Source: Streptomyces diastaticus subsp. diastaticus (GTDB lineage Bacteria; Actinomycetota; Actinomycetes; Streptomycetales; Streptomycetaceae). Taken from it: a DNA stretch of 64,000 bases. Both the position numbers and the translations under genes were made by a program. The first letter of the stretch is position 1. Every line of letters starts with the position of its first letter. Location: the NCBI RefSeq assembly GCF_011170125.1, contig NZ_BLLN01000005.1:744001-808000 (forward strand). Direction: 5' to 3'. Positions 8,656 through 17,209 of this stretch are shown here, piece after piece. The notes beneath the pieces were generated by a model. The model made no database searches, was not told where the DNA came from, and worked only from the letters and a program-made list of their open reading frames with translations.

Positions 8656-10956
8656 ATGTCCCGACGTGCCACGGCCTGGCGTGCGCTGATCGCGTTCGCC
8701 GTCGTCGCCGTGTCCCTCTTCCTCGCCCTGACCACGCCTGCCCGACTCGGCCTCGACCTGAGCGGCGGCACCCGCATCGTCCTGGAGGCCCAGGAGGCGC
8801 AGGGCCGTAAGCCCGACGCCGAGTCGACCGACCGTGCCCTGGAGGTGCTGCGGCAGCGGGTGGACGCGCTCGGCGTCGCCGAACCGGAGCTGGTCCGCTC
8901 CGGCTCCGACCGCATCGTGGTGGAACTCCCGGGGGTCCAGGACCCCCGGGAGGCCGCCAAGGTGATCGGCCGCACCGCCCAGCTCACCTTCCACCCCGTC
9001 AAGGGCGAGACCACCTCCGCGGCGCCCAAGGCCGACGACGGCTCGCGTGCCCTCGCCGACCCGGACCGGCCCGACGCCTTCCTGGAGCTCGGGCCGCCCG
9101 CGCTCACCGGAGAGGGCATCGACGACGCCACCCCGGACTTCGACGCCACCTCGGGCGGAGGATGGGCGGTCGCGCTCGCCTTCGAGAAGAAGGCGTCCGG
9201 CGCCTGGGCGAAGCTCACCGGCGAGGCCGCCTGCGCCGCGCCCGGCGACCCGGGCCGGCGGGTGGCGATCGTGCTGGACGACCGGATCGTCTCGGCGCCC
9301 GGCATGCGCGAGACGGTGCCCTGCGGCACCGGGATCACCGGCGGCTCCACCCAGATCACCGGCGGCTTCGACGCCGAGGGCGCCCGCGAACTGGCGGCAC
9401 TGGTCAAGGGCGGCGCGCTGCCGCTGCCGGTGGAGGTCGTCGAACAGTCGACCGTCGGCCCCTCCCTCGGGGCCGAGGCCATCCGGGCGGGCGCCTGGGC
9501 GGCACTGATCGGCCTGGCCTGCACGGCCGTCTTCATCACCGTCGTCTACCGCCTCCTGGGCCTGCTCGCCACGGTGGCGCTCTCCCTGTACGGACTCATC
9601 TCGTACGCCGCGATCGTGGCGCTGGGCGCGACCCTGACCATGCCGGGCATCGCCGGGTTCGTGCTGGCGGTCGGTATGGCGGTCGACGCCAACGTGCTGG
9701 TCTTCGAACGGGCCAGGGAGGAGTACGGTCAGGCGTCCCGGCGGCCGAAGGACCTGCGGCGGCCGCTGGCACGCGGGTTCTCCAAGGCGTGGAGCGCGGT
9801 CCTGGACTCCAACGTCACCACGCTGATCGCGGCCGGGCTGCTCTTCGTGCTGGCGTCGGGCCCGGTGAAGGGCTTCGGCGTGACGCTGGCGGTCGGCGTG
9901 CTCGCCTCGATGATCTCGGCGCTGGTCATCACCCGGATCCTCGCCGACTGGGCGCTGGGCCGGGGGCTGGTGCGGCGGCGCCCGCAGACGAGCGGGATGA
10001 CCGGGAAGGGGCGGCTGCGGACCCGGCTGGAGCAGCGTCCGCCCCGGCTGATGCGCTTCAGCGGCCGCTGGCTGCTCGTCTCGGGCGGTGTGCTGCTGGT
10101 GGCGCTGGCCGGGCTCGGGGTGCGCGGGCTGGAACTGGGCGTGGAGTTCACCGGCGGCCGCCAGACCCAGTACGCCACCGAGCGCCCGGTGGACGCCGAC
10201 ACCGCGCGGGCCGCCGTGAGCGAGGCGGGCTTCCCCGAGGCGGTGGTGCAGCGCACCGACCAGGACGGTTCGTCGCTGGTGACGGTGCGCACCGGACCGC
10301 TGGAGGACTCCGAGGAGCGGCGCGTCCGGGCGGCGCTGGCCGAGCACGGCGGCGAGGTGACCGTCGAACGGGACGACATGGTCGGGCCGAGCCTCGGGAC
10401 GGAGCTGCGGGACAAGGCGGTGCTGGCGCTGGCGGTGGCCGTCGGGGCCCAGCTGCTCTACCTGACCGTGCGGTTCCGGGGAACGCTGGCGCTGGCGGCC
10501 GTGGCGGCGATGGCGCAGGACGTGCTGCTGGTGGTGGGACTCTTCGCGTGGCTGGGCAAGCCGGCGGACAGTGTCTTCCTGGCCGCGCTGCTGACCGTGG
10601 TCGGCTACTCGGTCAACGACACCGTGGTGGTCTTCGACCGGCTGCGGGAGCTGCGCCGGCTGCGCCCCGGAGCGTCCTGGGAGACGCTGGGCGACCTCGC
10701 CGTCGGCCAGACACTGCCACGTACGGTCAACACCGGTCTGGGCGCGATCTTCGTGCTGCTGGCGCTGGCCCTGTCGGGCGGTGGCACGCTGACCGACTTC
10801 GCGGTGGCCCTCCTCGCGGGCATCGGGGTGGGCATCGCCTCCACCATCTTCACCGCGATGCCGCTGGCGGTACGCCTGGAGCGGCGCCGCCGCCCCTCGG
10901 CCTCGCCCGAGAAGCCGAACAAGCGGGTCCGGGAGGGAACGGGGGCCGTCGTCTGA
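8656..10956 (+). CDS. secDF: Fused protein-export membrane protein SecDF
   Basis: RND-family accessory of the Sec translocon, 766 residues, with SecD and SecF in one chain; it uses the proton gradient to pull exported proteins outward. The SecD half shows GLDLSGGTRIVLE (about residue 30), RVDALGVAEPE, GGFDAEGARELAALVKGGALPLP, and the transmembrane motif VGMAVDANVLVFERAREE. The SecF half shows LGVEFTGGRQTQY, VGPSLGTELRDKA, and VGYSVNDTVVVFDRLRE. About 12 membrane segments are expected. GTGGAG precedes the ATG. Streptomyces usually also carry separate secD and secF next to yajC, so this is likely the additional fused paralogue; no yajC or ruv genes are near. Confidence 0.93.
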   Translation: MSRRATAWRALIAFAVVAVSLFLALTTPARLGLDLSGGTRIVLEAQEAQGRKPDAESTDRALEVLRQRVDALGVAEPELVRSGSDRIVVELPGVQDPREAAKVIGRTAQLTFHPVKGETTSAAPKADDGSRALADPDRPDAFLELGPPALTGEGIDDATPDFDATSGGGWAVALAFEKKASGAWAKLTGEAACAAPGDPGRRVAIVLDDRIVSAPGMRETVPCGTGITGGSTQITGGFDAEGARELAALVKGGALPLPVEVVEQSTVGPSLGAEAIRAGAWAALIGLACTAVFITVVYRLLGLLATVALSLYGLISYAAIVALGATLTMPGIAGFVLAVGMAVDANVLVFERAREEYGQASRRPKDLRRPLARGFSKAWSAVLDSNVTTLIAAGLLFVLASGPVKGFGVTLAVGVLASMISALVITRILADWALGRGLVRRRPQTSGMTGKGRLRTRLEQRPPRLMRFSGRWLLVSGGVLLVALAGLGVRGLELGVEFTGGRQTQYATERPVDADTARAAVSEAGFPEAVVQRTDQDGSSLVTVRTGPLEDSEERRVRAALAEHGGEVTVERDDMVGPSLGTELRDKAVLALAVAVGAQLLYLTVRFRGTLALAAVAAMAQDVLLVVGLFAWLGKPADSVFLAALLTVVGYSVNDTVVVFDRLRELRRLRPGASWETLGDLAVGQTLPRTVNTGLGAIFVLLALALSGGGTLTDFAVALLAGIGVGIASTIFTAMPLAVRLERRRRPSASPEKPNKRVREGTGAVV

Positions 10957-10971
10957 CGCGGTGTCACCCCT

Positions 10972-11004
10972 ACGGCGGGGCGGGCCTGGTGCCCGCCCCG
11001 CCGT
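10972..11004. terminator. Hairpin terminator after secDF
   Basis: A 14-bp perfect stem (10972-10985 with 10991-11004) and a 5-nt loop, 15 bp after the secDF stop. Confidence 0.75.
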
Positions 11005-11123
11005 CGGCACGCGGGACGTGACGCATCTCACGTCACCGCCGGTGCACGGACTTCCCTGTTCCACCGTCTAGCCGACTGCCGGGGCCTGACCGCCCCGGCG
11101 GCCTGAGGACCCAGGGGGGCACC

Positions 11124-11540
11124 ATGGACACCGTCATCCAGCAGTCTGTCGAGGCGCAGCTCGTCGCCGCCGCGCCCCGTATGGCGACCATCCCGGCGCG
11201 CCTGCGGTACGACCGCACCGAGCCGTTCGCCGTCACCATGACCTTTCCGGCGCGTTCGACGCTGGAAGGGGTCGAGGTCACCTGGTCGTTCGCCCGGGAC
11301 CTGCTGACGGCGGGGCTCACCGGTGAGGCCGGGATGGGCGACGTGCGGCTGCGGCCGCACGGTGAGGACCAGGTGGTGATGGAGTTCCACGCGCCGGAGG
11401 GGACCGCTGTGGTGCGGGTGTGCGCGGAGGAGCTGCGCCGGTTCGCGGCGCGCACCGTCGCCCTGGTACCGCCGGGCCGCGAGTACCTCCACCTCGACCT
11501 GGACCGGGACCTCGCCCTGCTCATCCGCGACACGCGCTGA
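11124..11540 (+). CDS. SsgA-like protein (SALP) family sporulation/cell-division regulator
   Basis: 138 residues, standard SALP length. This family occurs only in morphologically complex actinomycetes and controls septum placement, cell-wall growth and spore maturation. Family marks are RMATIPARLRYDRTEPFAVTM, STLEGVEVTWSFARDLLTAG, GDVRLRP and VVMEFHAPEGTAVVRV. From memory it resembles SsgD more than SsgA or SsgB, but I cannot confirm the subgroup. A strong AGGGGGG site precedes the ATG. Monocistronic; neighbours give no hint of partners. Confidence 0.88.
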   Translation: MDTVIQQSVEAQLVAAAPRMATIPARLRYDRTEPFAVTMTFPARSTLEGVEVTWSFARDLLTAGLTGEAGMGDVRLRPHGEDQVVMEFHAPEGTAVVRVCAEELRRFAARTVALVPPGREYLHLDLDRDLALLIRDTR

Positions 11541-11885
11541 CCGCGTGCGCGAGCCGCCGGGGCGCGCCCGCGCCCCGGCGGCGGAAAATGCCGTGGCTGC
11601 TCTCCCGGGCCCGCTCGTACCGTCGTGAGCGTTTCTGGCGCCGCCGGTCGCAGTGGGGCGTTGTACGTCTGAGGTCCTGGACACCGCCCGCGCGCCCGCG
11701 GCGTGCGCAGTGCCGTGTGCGACCTCGGCGTTCGAGCCGTCCGCCCGTCCGGCCCTTCCCACGTGACCGCCTCCGGCCCTGAGGGCCGCCGCGGCGCGTC
11801 TCCGGTGCACCAGCCCGCGCCGCCCTTCGCGTCGCCCCCTTCCGTCCGTGTCGCACGACGACGCGTCAGCAACCGCGAGGCCGCC
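11541..11885. other. 345-bp intergenic stretch upstream of the ABC-F pseudogene
   Basis: No convincing gene. Several Arg/Pro-rich open frames run through it but lack ribosome binding sites and codon-position bias. It presumably held the promoter and leader of the now broken ABC-F gene. Confidence 0.45.
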
Positions 11886-12552
11886 ATGTCGACCATCGCA
11901 CCCACCTGTGCCGACCTCGGATTCTCCGGGCCCGGCGGGACCCGGGTCCTGGACGGCTTCCATCTCAGCGTCGGCCCCGGCCGCACCGGGCTGACCGGCG
12001 ACAACGGCTGCGGGAAGTCCACCCTGCTCAAACTCGCCGCCGGGGCGTGACCCCGGCCTCCGGCACCGTCCAGGTCTCCGGCGAGATCGGCCACCTGCCG
12101 CAGCACGCCACGCTCGACACCTCCGTGCGGGTCGACGAGACCCTGGGGCCGACGCGGTCCGGGCCGCGCCGCACGCCGTCGAGGCGGGCGACACGGCCGA
12201 GGAGCACTGCGCGACCGTCGGCGACGACTGGGACGTGGAGGAACGCGCCGTGGCCCTCCTCGCCTCGCTCGGCCTCGGCCTGGACCGCACCGTCGGCGAG
12301 GTGTCCGGCGGCGGGTCCGTACCGCTGCCGGCCCGGCCGCGCGCGCTGCTCCTGGACGAGCCGGCCCGCCACCTCGACCGGGCGAGCGTCCGGCAGCTCA
12401 CCTCGGCCCTGACGGAGTGCCGGGGCGCGCTCCTGGTCGCCGCGCACGACCTGGAGTTCCTGCGGTCGCCGGGGATCACCCGCTGGCTGCTTCTCGACGG
12501 TGAGCTACGGGAACTGGCGGCCGGGGAGGTGGAGGAGGCGCTGAAGGGCTGA
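11886..12552 (+). pseudogene. ABC-F ATPase pseudogene (two frameshifts plus internal deletion)
   Basis: Remnant of an ABC-F protein (ribosome-associated ATPase, many confer antibiotic resistance). Frame one starts at ATG 11886 and contains an intact Walker A, TGDNGCGKSTLLKLAAG, then meets a stop at 12048-12050. A +1/-1 shift continues as TPASGTVQVSGEIGHLPQHA. Near 12155 the frame shifts again to EEHCATVGDDWDVEERAVALL, a decayed signature VGEVSGGGS, a Walker B ALLLDEPARHLD and GITRWLLLDGELRE. Only about 220 residues remain of a usual 530 or more, so the distance from signature to Walker B suggests that most of the protein between the two ATPase halves was deleted. Almost certainly non-functional. 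Confidence 0.82.
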
Positions 12553-12683
12553 CGCCGCGAGAGTGGCTCGGGAAGGTTCCGCGGACCCTGAGAACGGGGC
12601 CGCGAACCCTTTCCGTACCCACGTCCGGCCGGAAGCAGACGTTTGTGCGACCCCCGCTTTCGAGGGCTCTTTACAGCGGGCTT

Positions 12684-12718
12684 AACCTACGGGTTCGTAA
12701 CCTACGTTTCCGTAAGTT
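12684..12718. promoter_or_regulatory. Tandem TACG-N4-CGTA operator of the desaturase gene
   Basis: Two palindromic sites, TACGGGTTCGTA (12688-12699) and TACGTTTCCGTA (12703-12714), lie 15 bp apart centre to centre inside an imperfect 15-bp direct repeat beginning AACCTACG. They lie 43-69 bp before the ATG, where a repressor would block the promoter. The shape is typical of TetR-family operators. The regulator gene is not recognisable nearby. Confidence 0.6.
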
Positions 12719-12756
12719 GCATCATCGCAAGAACTCCCCGTCCCCAGGAGTCCCGC

Positions 12757-13734
12757 ATGACCCTCACCACTCCCCACCTCGCCACGTCCGGCGGATGGAC
12801 CGACGCCCAGTTGCTGCACGCACTGGAGGAGGTCGTGGAGAAGGAGCTCAACCGCCATCTGAAGGTGGCCAAGGACTGGATGCCGCACGACTACGTGCCC
12901 TGGTCCGACGGCCGCAACTTCCCCGGCTTCTTCGAGGACGGCGAGGCGTGGGACAAGGAGCAGTCGCAGGTGACGCCGATCGGCCGCACCGCACTGATCG
13001 TCAACCTCCTCACGGAGGACAATCTGCCGAGCTACCACCACGAGATCGCGTCGCTTTTCGGCCGCGACGGCGCCTGGGGCACCTGGGTGCACCGCTGGAC
13101 CGCCGAGGAGGGGCGGCACGGCATCGTCATGCGGGACTACCTGCTGACCTCGCGGGCGGTCGACCCCGACGAGCTGGAACGGTTCCGGATGGCCCACATG
13201 AGCGAGGGGTTCGAGTCGGACAACCGGCACTCGATGCTCCACTCGGTCGCCTACGTCGCCTTCCAGGAGCTGGCCACCCGCATCTCGCACCGCAACACCG
13301 GCCACCAGTCGGGCGATCCGGTCTGCGACCGGATGCTGGCCCGGATCGCCACCGACGAGAACCTGCACATGGTCTTCTACCGGAACCTGCTCGGCGCCGC
13401 CTTCGAGCTGGCGCCCGACCTGACCATGCAGGCCGTCCGCGACGTCGTGGTCAACTTCCGGATGCCCGGTCACGGAATGCCCGGTTTCGAGCGGGCCGCG
13501 GCGCAGATGGCCATCGGCGAGGTCTACAACCTGCGCATCCACCATGACGACGTGATCCAGCCCGTGCTGCGGTTCCTGAAGGTCATGCAGATCGACGGCC
13601 TGGGCCCGGAGGGTGTGCGCGCCCAGGAGGAGCTGGGACTGTACATGGGCGGGCTGGACGCGGAGGCCGCCAAGTTCGACGAGCGGCTCGCCGCCCGCAA
13701 GGCGCGGATGCGGGCCCGCGCCGACCAGGGCTGA
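12757..13734 (+). CDS. Acyl-[acyl-carrier-protein] desaturase (diiron, soluble)
   Basis: Ferritin-like diiron desaturase of 325 residues that inserts a double bond into acyl-ACP, producing unsaturated membrane fatty acids. Iron-binding signatures are TEDNLPSYHHEI (about residue 88), RWTAEEGRHGIVMRDY (about 115-130) and TDENLHMVFYR (about 205), the usual ExxH pattern pairs. Family starts fit MTLTTPHL with AGGAG 8 nt upstream; a longer in-frame reading through the operator was rejected. The gene stands alone behind a tandem operator, suggesting repression lifted by a lipid signal. Soluble desaturases need ferredoxin; no ferredoxin gene is adjacent. Confidence 0.93.
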   Translation: MTLTTPHLATSGGWTDAQLLHALEEVVEKELNRHLKVAKDWMPHDYVPWSDGRNFPGFFEDGEAWDKEQSQVTPIGRTALIVNLLTEDNLPSYHHEIASLFGRDGAWGTWVHRWTAEEGRHGIVMRDYLLTSRAVDPDELERFRMAHMSEGFESDNRHSMLHSVAYVAFQELATRISHRNTGHQSGDPVCDRMLARIATDENLHMVFYRNLLGAAFELAPDLTMQAVRDVVVNFRMPGHGMPGFERAAAQMAIGEVYNLRIHHDDVIQPVLRFLKVMQIDGLGPEGVRAQEELGLYMGGLDAEAAKFDERLAARKARMRARADQG

Positions 13735-13759
13735 GTCGACGGGCCGGAACACGTGCCGT

Positions 13760-13792
13760 CCCGCCCGTACGGCTGCTGCCGGTACGGGCGGG
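13760..13792. terminator. Hairpin between convergent desaturase and whiB-like genes
   Basis: An 11-bp perfect stem (13760-13770 with 13782-13792) and an 11-nt loop, between the two convergent stops. Confidence 0.6.
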
Positions 13793-13823
13793 CGGGCGGG
13801 CGGCCAAGGGGCGGCGCGGACGG

Positions 13824-14069
13824 TCAGCGTCTGTCGCGCCGCATCCGTTCGCGTTCCTTCTCGGAGAGCCCGCCCCACACGCCGAAGCGCTCGTCGTGGG
13901 CGAGGGCGTAGGCGAGACAGGCCGCCCGCATGTCGCAGGCCTCGCAGATGAGCTTGGCCTCACGCACCGAGCTGCCCGGCTCGGGGAAGAAGAACTCTGA
14001 TCCGGTCTGTGCGCACAGCGCCTGCTCCTGCCAGGCGAGATCGTGCGCGGCCGTACTGTCGATCCGCAT
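13824..14069 (-). CDS. WhiB-family iron-sulfur transcription factor (Wbl)
   Basis: 81-residue Wbl protein with the four cluster-binding cysteines C19, C42, C45 and C51 (C-X22-C-X2-C-X5-C), the turn motif GVWGGLS at 63-69 and a basic C-terminus ERERMRRDRR for DNA contact. Wbl proteins bind a [4Fe-4S] cluster and usually act with the principal sigma factor to control development, redox or drug responses. It is not the short WblE/WhiB1 type and I cannot name the paralogue. A TTGACG element lies about 50 bp upstream of the ATG. Monocistronic. Confidence 0.92.
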   Translation of the reverse strand: MRIDSTAAHDLAWQEQALCAQTGSEFFFPEPGSSVREAKLICEACDMRAACLAYALAHDERFGVWGGLSEKERERMRRDRR

Positions 14070-14137
14070 GGGGCGATGATGACGGCCGGGGAAAAACGAC
14101 TCGTCAACGTCTGATCAACGCGGCCCCCGGACCCGCT

Positions 14138-14941
14138 TCACATGTCGGGGCGGGACTGGGGCGGCAGCGGCTTCAGCACCGCGAAGCGGGCGCCCCACGG
14201 GTCGCCCAGCTTGGCGAGCCGGCCCACCCCCTCCAGATCCGTCGGCTCCATTCGTACGCTGCCACCCTGCTCCCGCGCACGGCGGCACACCGCGTCGGGG
14301 TCGTCGACGGCGAAGTACGGCAGCCAGTGGGCGGCGGAGCCGCGCTCGATGCGCTCGGCGAGGTCGATGAGGCCGCCGAACATCCGGTCCTCCCCCTCCC
14401 CGGCGGGGCCGACCGTGGTGTAGCTGCCCCCGGAGTACGGGACCTCGTAGGTGTTCCAGCCGTAGACGGAGCGGTAGAAGTCGACGGCGTCCTCGACGGT
14501 GGGCCCGTAGTGCTCGACCCAGCAGAGGGCGTTGTCCTCGCCGACCACGCCGAGGCCCTCGGTCGTGCCGGGCTGCCAGACGCCGAAGGCGGCCCCCGCC
14601 CGGTCGTTGAAGAGGGCCAGGCGGCCCTGGTCGTGGACGGCCATGGGACGGAAGGAGACGTGGCCGCCGGCTGCGCGGACCGCGTCGGCGGTGGCGTCGG
14701 CGTCGGCCGTCCGGAAGTACACGGTCCAGGAGGGCGAGGACCGCTCGACCGAGATGTGCATGGCTCCGGCGACGACCCGTCCGCCCAGCTCGAAGAAGCC
14801 GTAGCCGCTCGCCTCCGGCCGCTCGGAGGGGCGGAAGGTCCAGCCGAACAGGGCGCTGTAGAAGTAGGTCGCCGCGCCGGGGTCGGGGGTGCCGAGGTCG
14901 AGCCAGTTCGGCACCCCGTCGACATAGCGGGTGGTGAGCAT
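14138..14941 (-). CDS. VOC family protein with two glyoxalase-like domains
   Basis: 267-residue protein with two vicinal-oxygen-chelate domains, roughly 8-125 and 132-262. Each begins with a WLDLGTPDPGAATYFYSALFGW or WVEHYGPTVEDAVDFYRSVYGW-type beta-alpha-beta unit and ends with an FGVWQPG or FAVLKP strand. Such double-VOC proteins are frequent in actinomycetes and are usually annotated as hydroxylases or antibiotic-resistance-like proteins without experimental proof. AAGGAG lies 7 nt before the chosen ATG; an upstream in-frame extension has no such site. No partner genes; the substrate is unknown. Confidence 0.86.
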   Translation of the reverse strand: MLTTRYVDGVPNWLDLGTPDPGAATYFYSALFGWTFRPSERPEASGYGFFELGGRVVAGAMHISVERSSPSWTVYFRTADADATADAVRAAGGHVSFRPMAVHDQGRLALFNDRAGAAFGVWQPGTTEGLGVVGEDNALCWVEHYGPTVEDAVDFYRSVYGWNTYEVPYSGGSYTTVGPAGEGEDRMFGGLIDLAERIERGSAAHWLPYFAVDDPDAVCRRAREQGGSVRMEPTDLEGVGRLAKLGDPWGARFAVLKPLPPQSRPDM

Positions 14942-15066
14942 GGGTGAGCTCCTTCGTCGGGCCCCGCCGTCGTCACCGGGCCCCTCGCGTGGTCCTGCCA
15001 CGAGTCTGGCACCGGGGTGCCGGGCGCGCCGCCCGGAAGGCGCCGAACGGGAGGGTGCGGCGGCGT

Positions 15067-15726
15067 TCAGTCGTCCTCGGCCCGCAGGTGGGCCAGGACG
15101 GCCAGGACACGGCGGTTGCCCTCGGCCGGGTCGAGGTCCAGCTTCATGAATATGTTGCCGGCGTGCTTCACCACGGACGCCTCGGTGATGTGCAGCCGCC
15201 GGGCGATCGACTGGTTGTTGCGCCCCTCCGCCATGACGGCGAGGACCTCGCGCTCGCGCGGGGTGAGGCGGCTCAGCGGCCGGCTCGCCGTCCGCTGCGC
15301 GAGCAGCACCCGGACCACCTCGGGGTCGACGACCGTCTGCCCGTCGGCGACCCGCCGCAGGCTGTCCATGAACTCCGCGACCTCGCCCACCCGGTCCTTG
15401 AGAAGGTATCCGAGCCCGCCCCCGTCCCGGCCACCGCCGAGCAACTGGGTGGCGTACGCCGTCGCGACGTACTGGGAGAGGACCAGTACGGGCAGCCGCT
15501 GGTGCCGCGAGCGCAGCGCGAGGGCGGCCCGCAGGCCCTCGTCACGGTAGCCGGGCGGCATCCGGACATCGGTGAGGACGATGTCGGGCCGGTGCTCGTC
15601 GACGGCGCGGGCCAGCTCCGTGGCGTCGCCGACCGCGGCCACCACCCGGTGGCCGCCCCGGTCGAGGAGTTCGGCCAGGCCCGCCCGGAGCAGGACGGCG
15701 TCCTCGGCGAGGACTACACGGAGCAC
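15067..15726 (-). CDS. NarL/LuxR-type response regulator
   Basis: 219-residue response regulator. The receiver domain (1-125) has acidic residues at 8-9, phospho-acceptor Asp53 in DIVLTDVRMPP and Lys in GYLLKDRVG; the C-terminal LuxR helix-turn-helix (about 150-205) reads LTPREREVLAVMAEGRNNQSI and continues through the recognition helix. The GTG start overlaps the 3' end of the kinase gene by 13 bp with GGAGG 5 nt upstream, so translation is coupled. It is the partner of the upstream histidine kinase. Target genes are not evident. Confidence 0.94.
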   Translation of the reverse strand: MLRVVLAEDAVLLRAGLAELLDRGGHRVVAAVGDATELARAVDEHRPDIVLTDVRMPPGYRDEGLRAALALRSRHQRLPVLVLSQYVATAYATQLLGGGRDGGGLGYLLKDRVGEVAEFMDSLRRVADGQTVVDPEVVRVLLAQRTASRPLSRLTPREREVLAVMAEGRNNQSIARRLHITEASVVKHAGNIFMKLDLDPAEGNRRVLAVLAHLRAEDD

Positions 15727-17036
15727 GGGACCTCCACCCGGAGCTGGGTCGGACCGCCGGCCGGGCTGGAGACCGACAGCCGGCCCCGCAGGATCGCGAG
15801 CCGGTCCGCCAGCCCCGTCAGACCGGTGCCCGCGGCGGGATCGGCCCCGCCCCTGCCGTCGTCGGTGATCAGCAGGAGGAACCGGCCCCGGGCCATTCTC
15901 CCCTCTATCCCGATCTTCGTGGCACCGCTGTGCTTCACCGCGTTGGCCAGCGCCTCCGTCACCGTGAAGTAGGCGGTCGTCTCCACCAGGGCGGGCAGCC
16001 GGTGCGGCAGGTCGATGGCGACGGCGACCGGGACGGGGACGCGCTCGGCGATCTCGGCCACGGCGGCGGCGAGCCCGTGGTCGGTGAGCACCTGCGGGTG
16101 GATGCCCCGGATCAGGTCCCGCAGCTGGCCCAGCGCGCGCAGGGCCTCCCCCCGGCCCCGGGTCACCAGCGCGGCCGCCCTGGAGTCGGTGTCGGCCAGT
16201 TCCATCTCGGCGAGCCCCAAGGTCATGGTGAGCGCCACCAGTTGCTGCTGGGCGCCGTCGTGGAGGTCGCGCTCGATCCTGCGCCGTTCGGCCTCGAAGG
16301 CGTCGGCGAGCCGCACCCGGGAGCGGGTCAGCTCCAGGACGCGCCTGGTCAGTCCGGAGTCGCGGGGGCCGAGCAGGAACCAGGCCGTACGCACCTGCGC
16401 CACGGCCAGCCAGCCGGCGGCGTAGGCGGCCAGGGCCAGGCCGGCGGCGCCCAGGAGGGTGAACGGCCAGGCGGAGAGCGGTCCGGGGATCGCCTGGCCG
16501 GGGATCACCATGACGGTCTCGGGGGCGAGCGCCCACACCACCACGGGGGTCGCAAGGAGGATCGCCGAGAGGCCCGCGAGGGCGAGCACGCCGAGCCCGG
16601 CGCAGGGGAAGACGGTCGCCAGGAGGGCCGCGTACCCCAGTTCACGCCAGGTGGCGCGTTCCCCGACCCGGTGGCGCAGCCGCCGCCAGGGGTCGTGGGC
16701 GGCGGGGGGTTCGTGCGGGTCGGCGAGCGCGGCCGGCTCCACCAGCCGCAGCCGCCGCCGTTCCACCGCCGCCACGCGGATGCCCAGCGGCGGAACGGCA
16801 GCCAGGACCAGCAGGCCCACCCCCACCGCCGAGAGCACGACGCCCAGTGAGACCGCCGCCACGAGGAGCGCCAGCACCACCGCGCCGAACAGCACCCCGC
16901 CCAGCACGTGCAGCCAGCAGCGCAACGGCCAGGCGGACAGCAGGAACCGCCCCGGGCTGCGCAGCGCCACCCGGACGGCCGGGTGGCGCCGCTCCGCCGC
17001 ACCGGACGCCCCGCCAACGCCCTCCGTGACGCTCAT
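15714..17036 (-). CDS. NarL-family sensor histidine kinase (HisKA_3)
   Basis: 440-residue membrane kinase. N-terminal half holds about four to six hydrophobic segments (roughly 30-90 and 133-215), without a large extracellular domain, so the signal is probably sensed in or near the membrane. The dimerisation/phosphorylation motif RRRIERDLHDGAQQQLVAL puts the phospho-acceptor at His259. The ATP-binding domain shows TVTEALANAVKHSGATK and DDGRGGADPAAGTGLTGLADRL. The first gene of the pair; ATG preceded by GAAGAGGGGG. Divergent from the GT87 gene; the stimulus is unknown, though cell-envelope stress is common for this architecture. Confidence 0.93.
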   Translation of the reverse strand: MSVTEGVGGASGAAERRHPAVRVALRSPGRFLLSAWPLRCWLHVLGGVLFGAVVLALLVAAVSLGVVLSAVGVGLLVLAAVPPLGIRVAAVERRRLRLVEPAALADPHEPPAAHDPWRRLRHRVGERATWRELGYAALLATVFPCAGLGVLALAGLSAILLATPVVVWALAPETVMVIPGQAIPGPLSAWPFTLLGAAGLALAAYAAGWLAVAQVRTAWFLLGPRDSGLTRRVLELTRSRVRLADAFEAERRRIERDLHDGAQQQLVALTMTLGLAEMELADTDSRAAALVTRGRGEALRALGQLRDLIRGIHPQVLTDHGLAAAVAEIAERVPVPVAVAIDLPHRLPALVETTAYFTVTEALANAVKHSGATKIGIEGRMARGRFLLLITDDGRGGADPAAGTGLTGLADRLAILRGRLSVSSPAGGPTQLRVEVPCSV

Positions 17037-17209
17037 CCGCCCCCTCTTCCCCTGTCCGCCGGTGCCCCCACCCGGTGTCCCCGCCGCACTCGGGCGCCGA
17101 CGACGGCCACGACCAGCGGCTCTGCCGCATCCGCGAGCACGGCGGTGCCCGTGATCGCGAGGGACTCTAGCCAAGCGGGGCGGCGGATGTCGGTAGGGGA
17201 AACCCCACC

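Noticed and set aside
8362..11064. 900-residue minus-strand open frame
   Set aside because: Shadow of secDF; His/Gln/Arg-rich noise only.
12643..12756. N-terminal extension of the desaturase from TTG 12643
   Set aside because: It reads through the tandem operator and promoter; AGGAG directly before ATG 12757 marks the real start.
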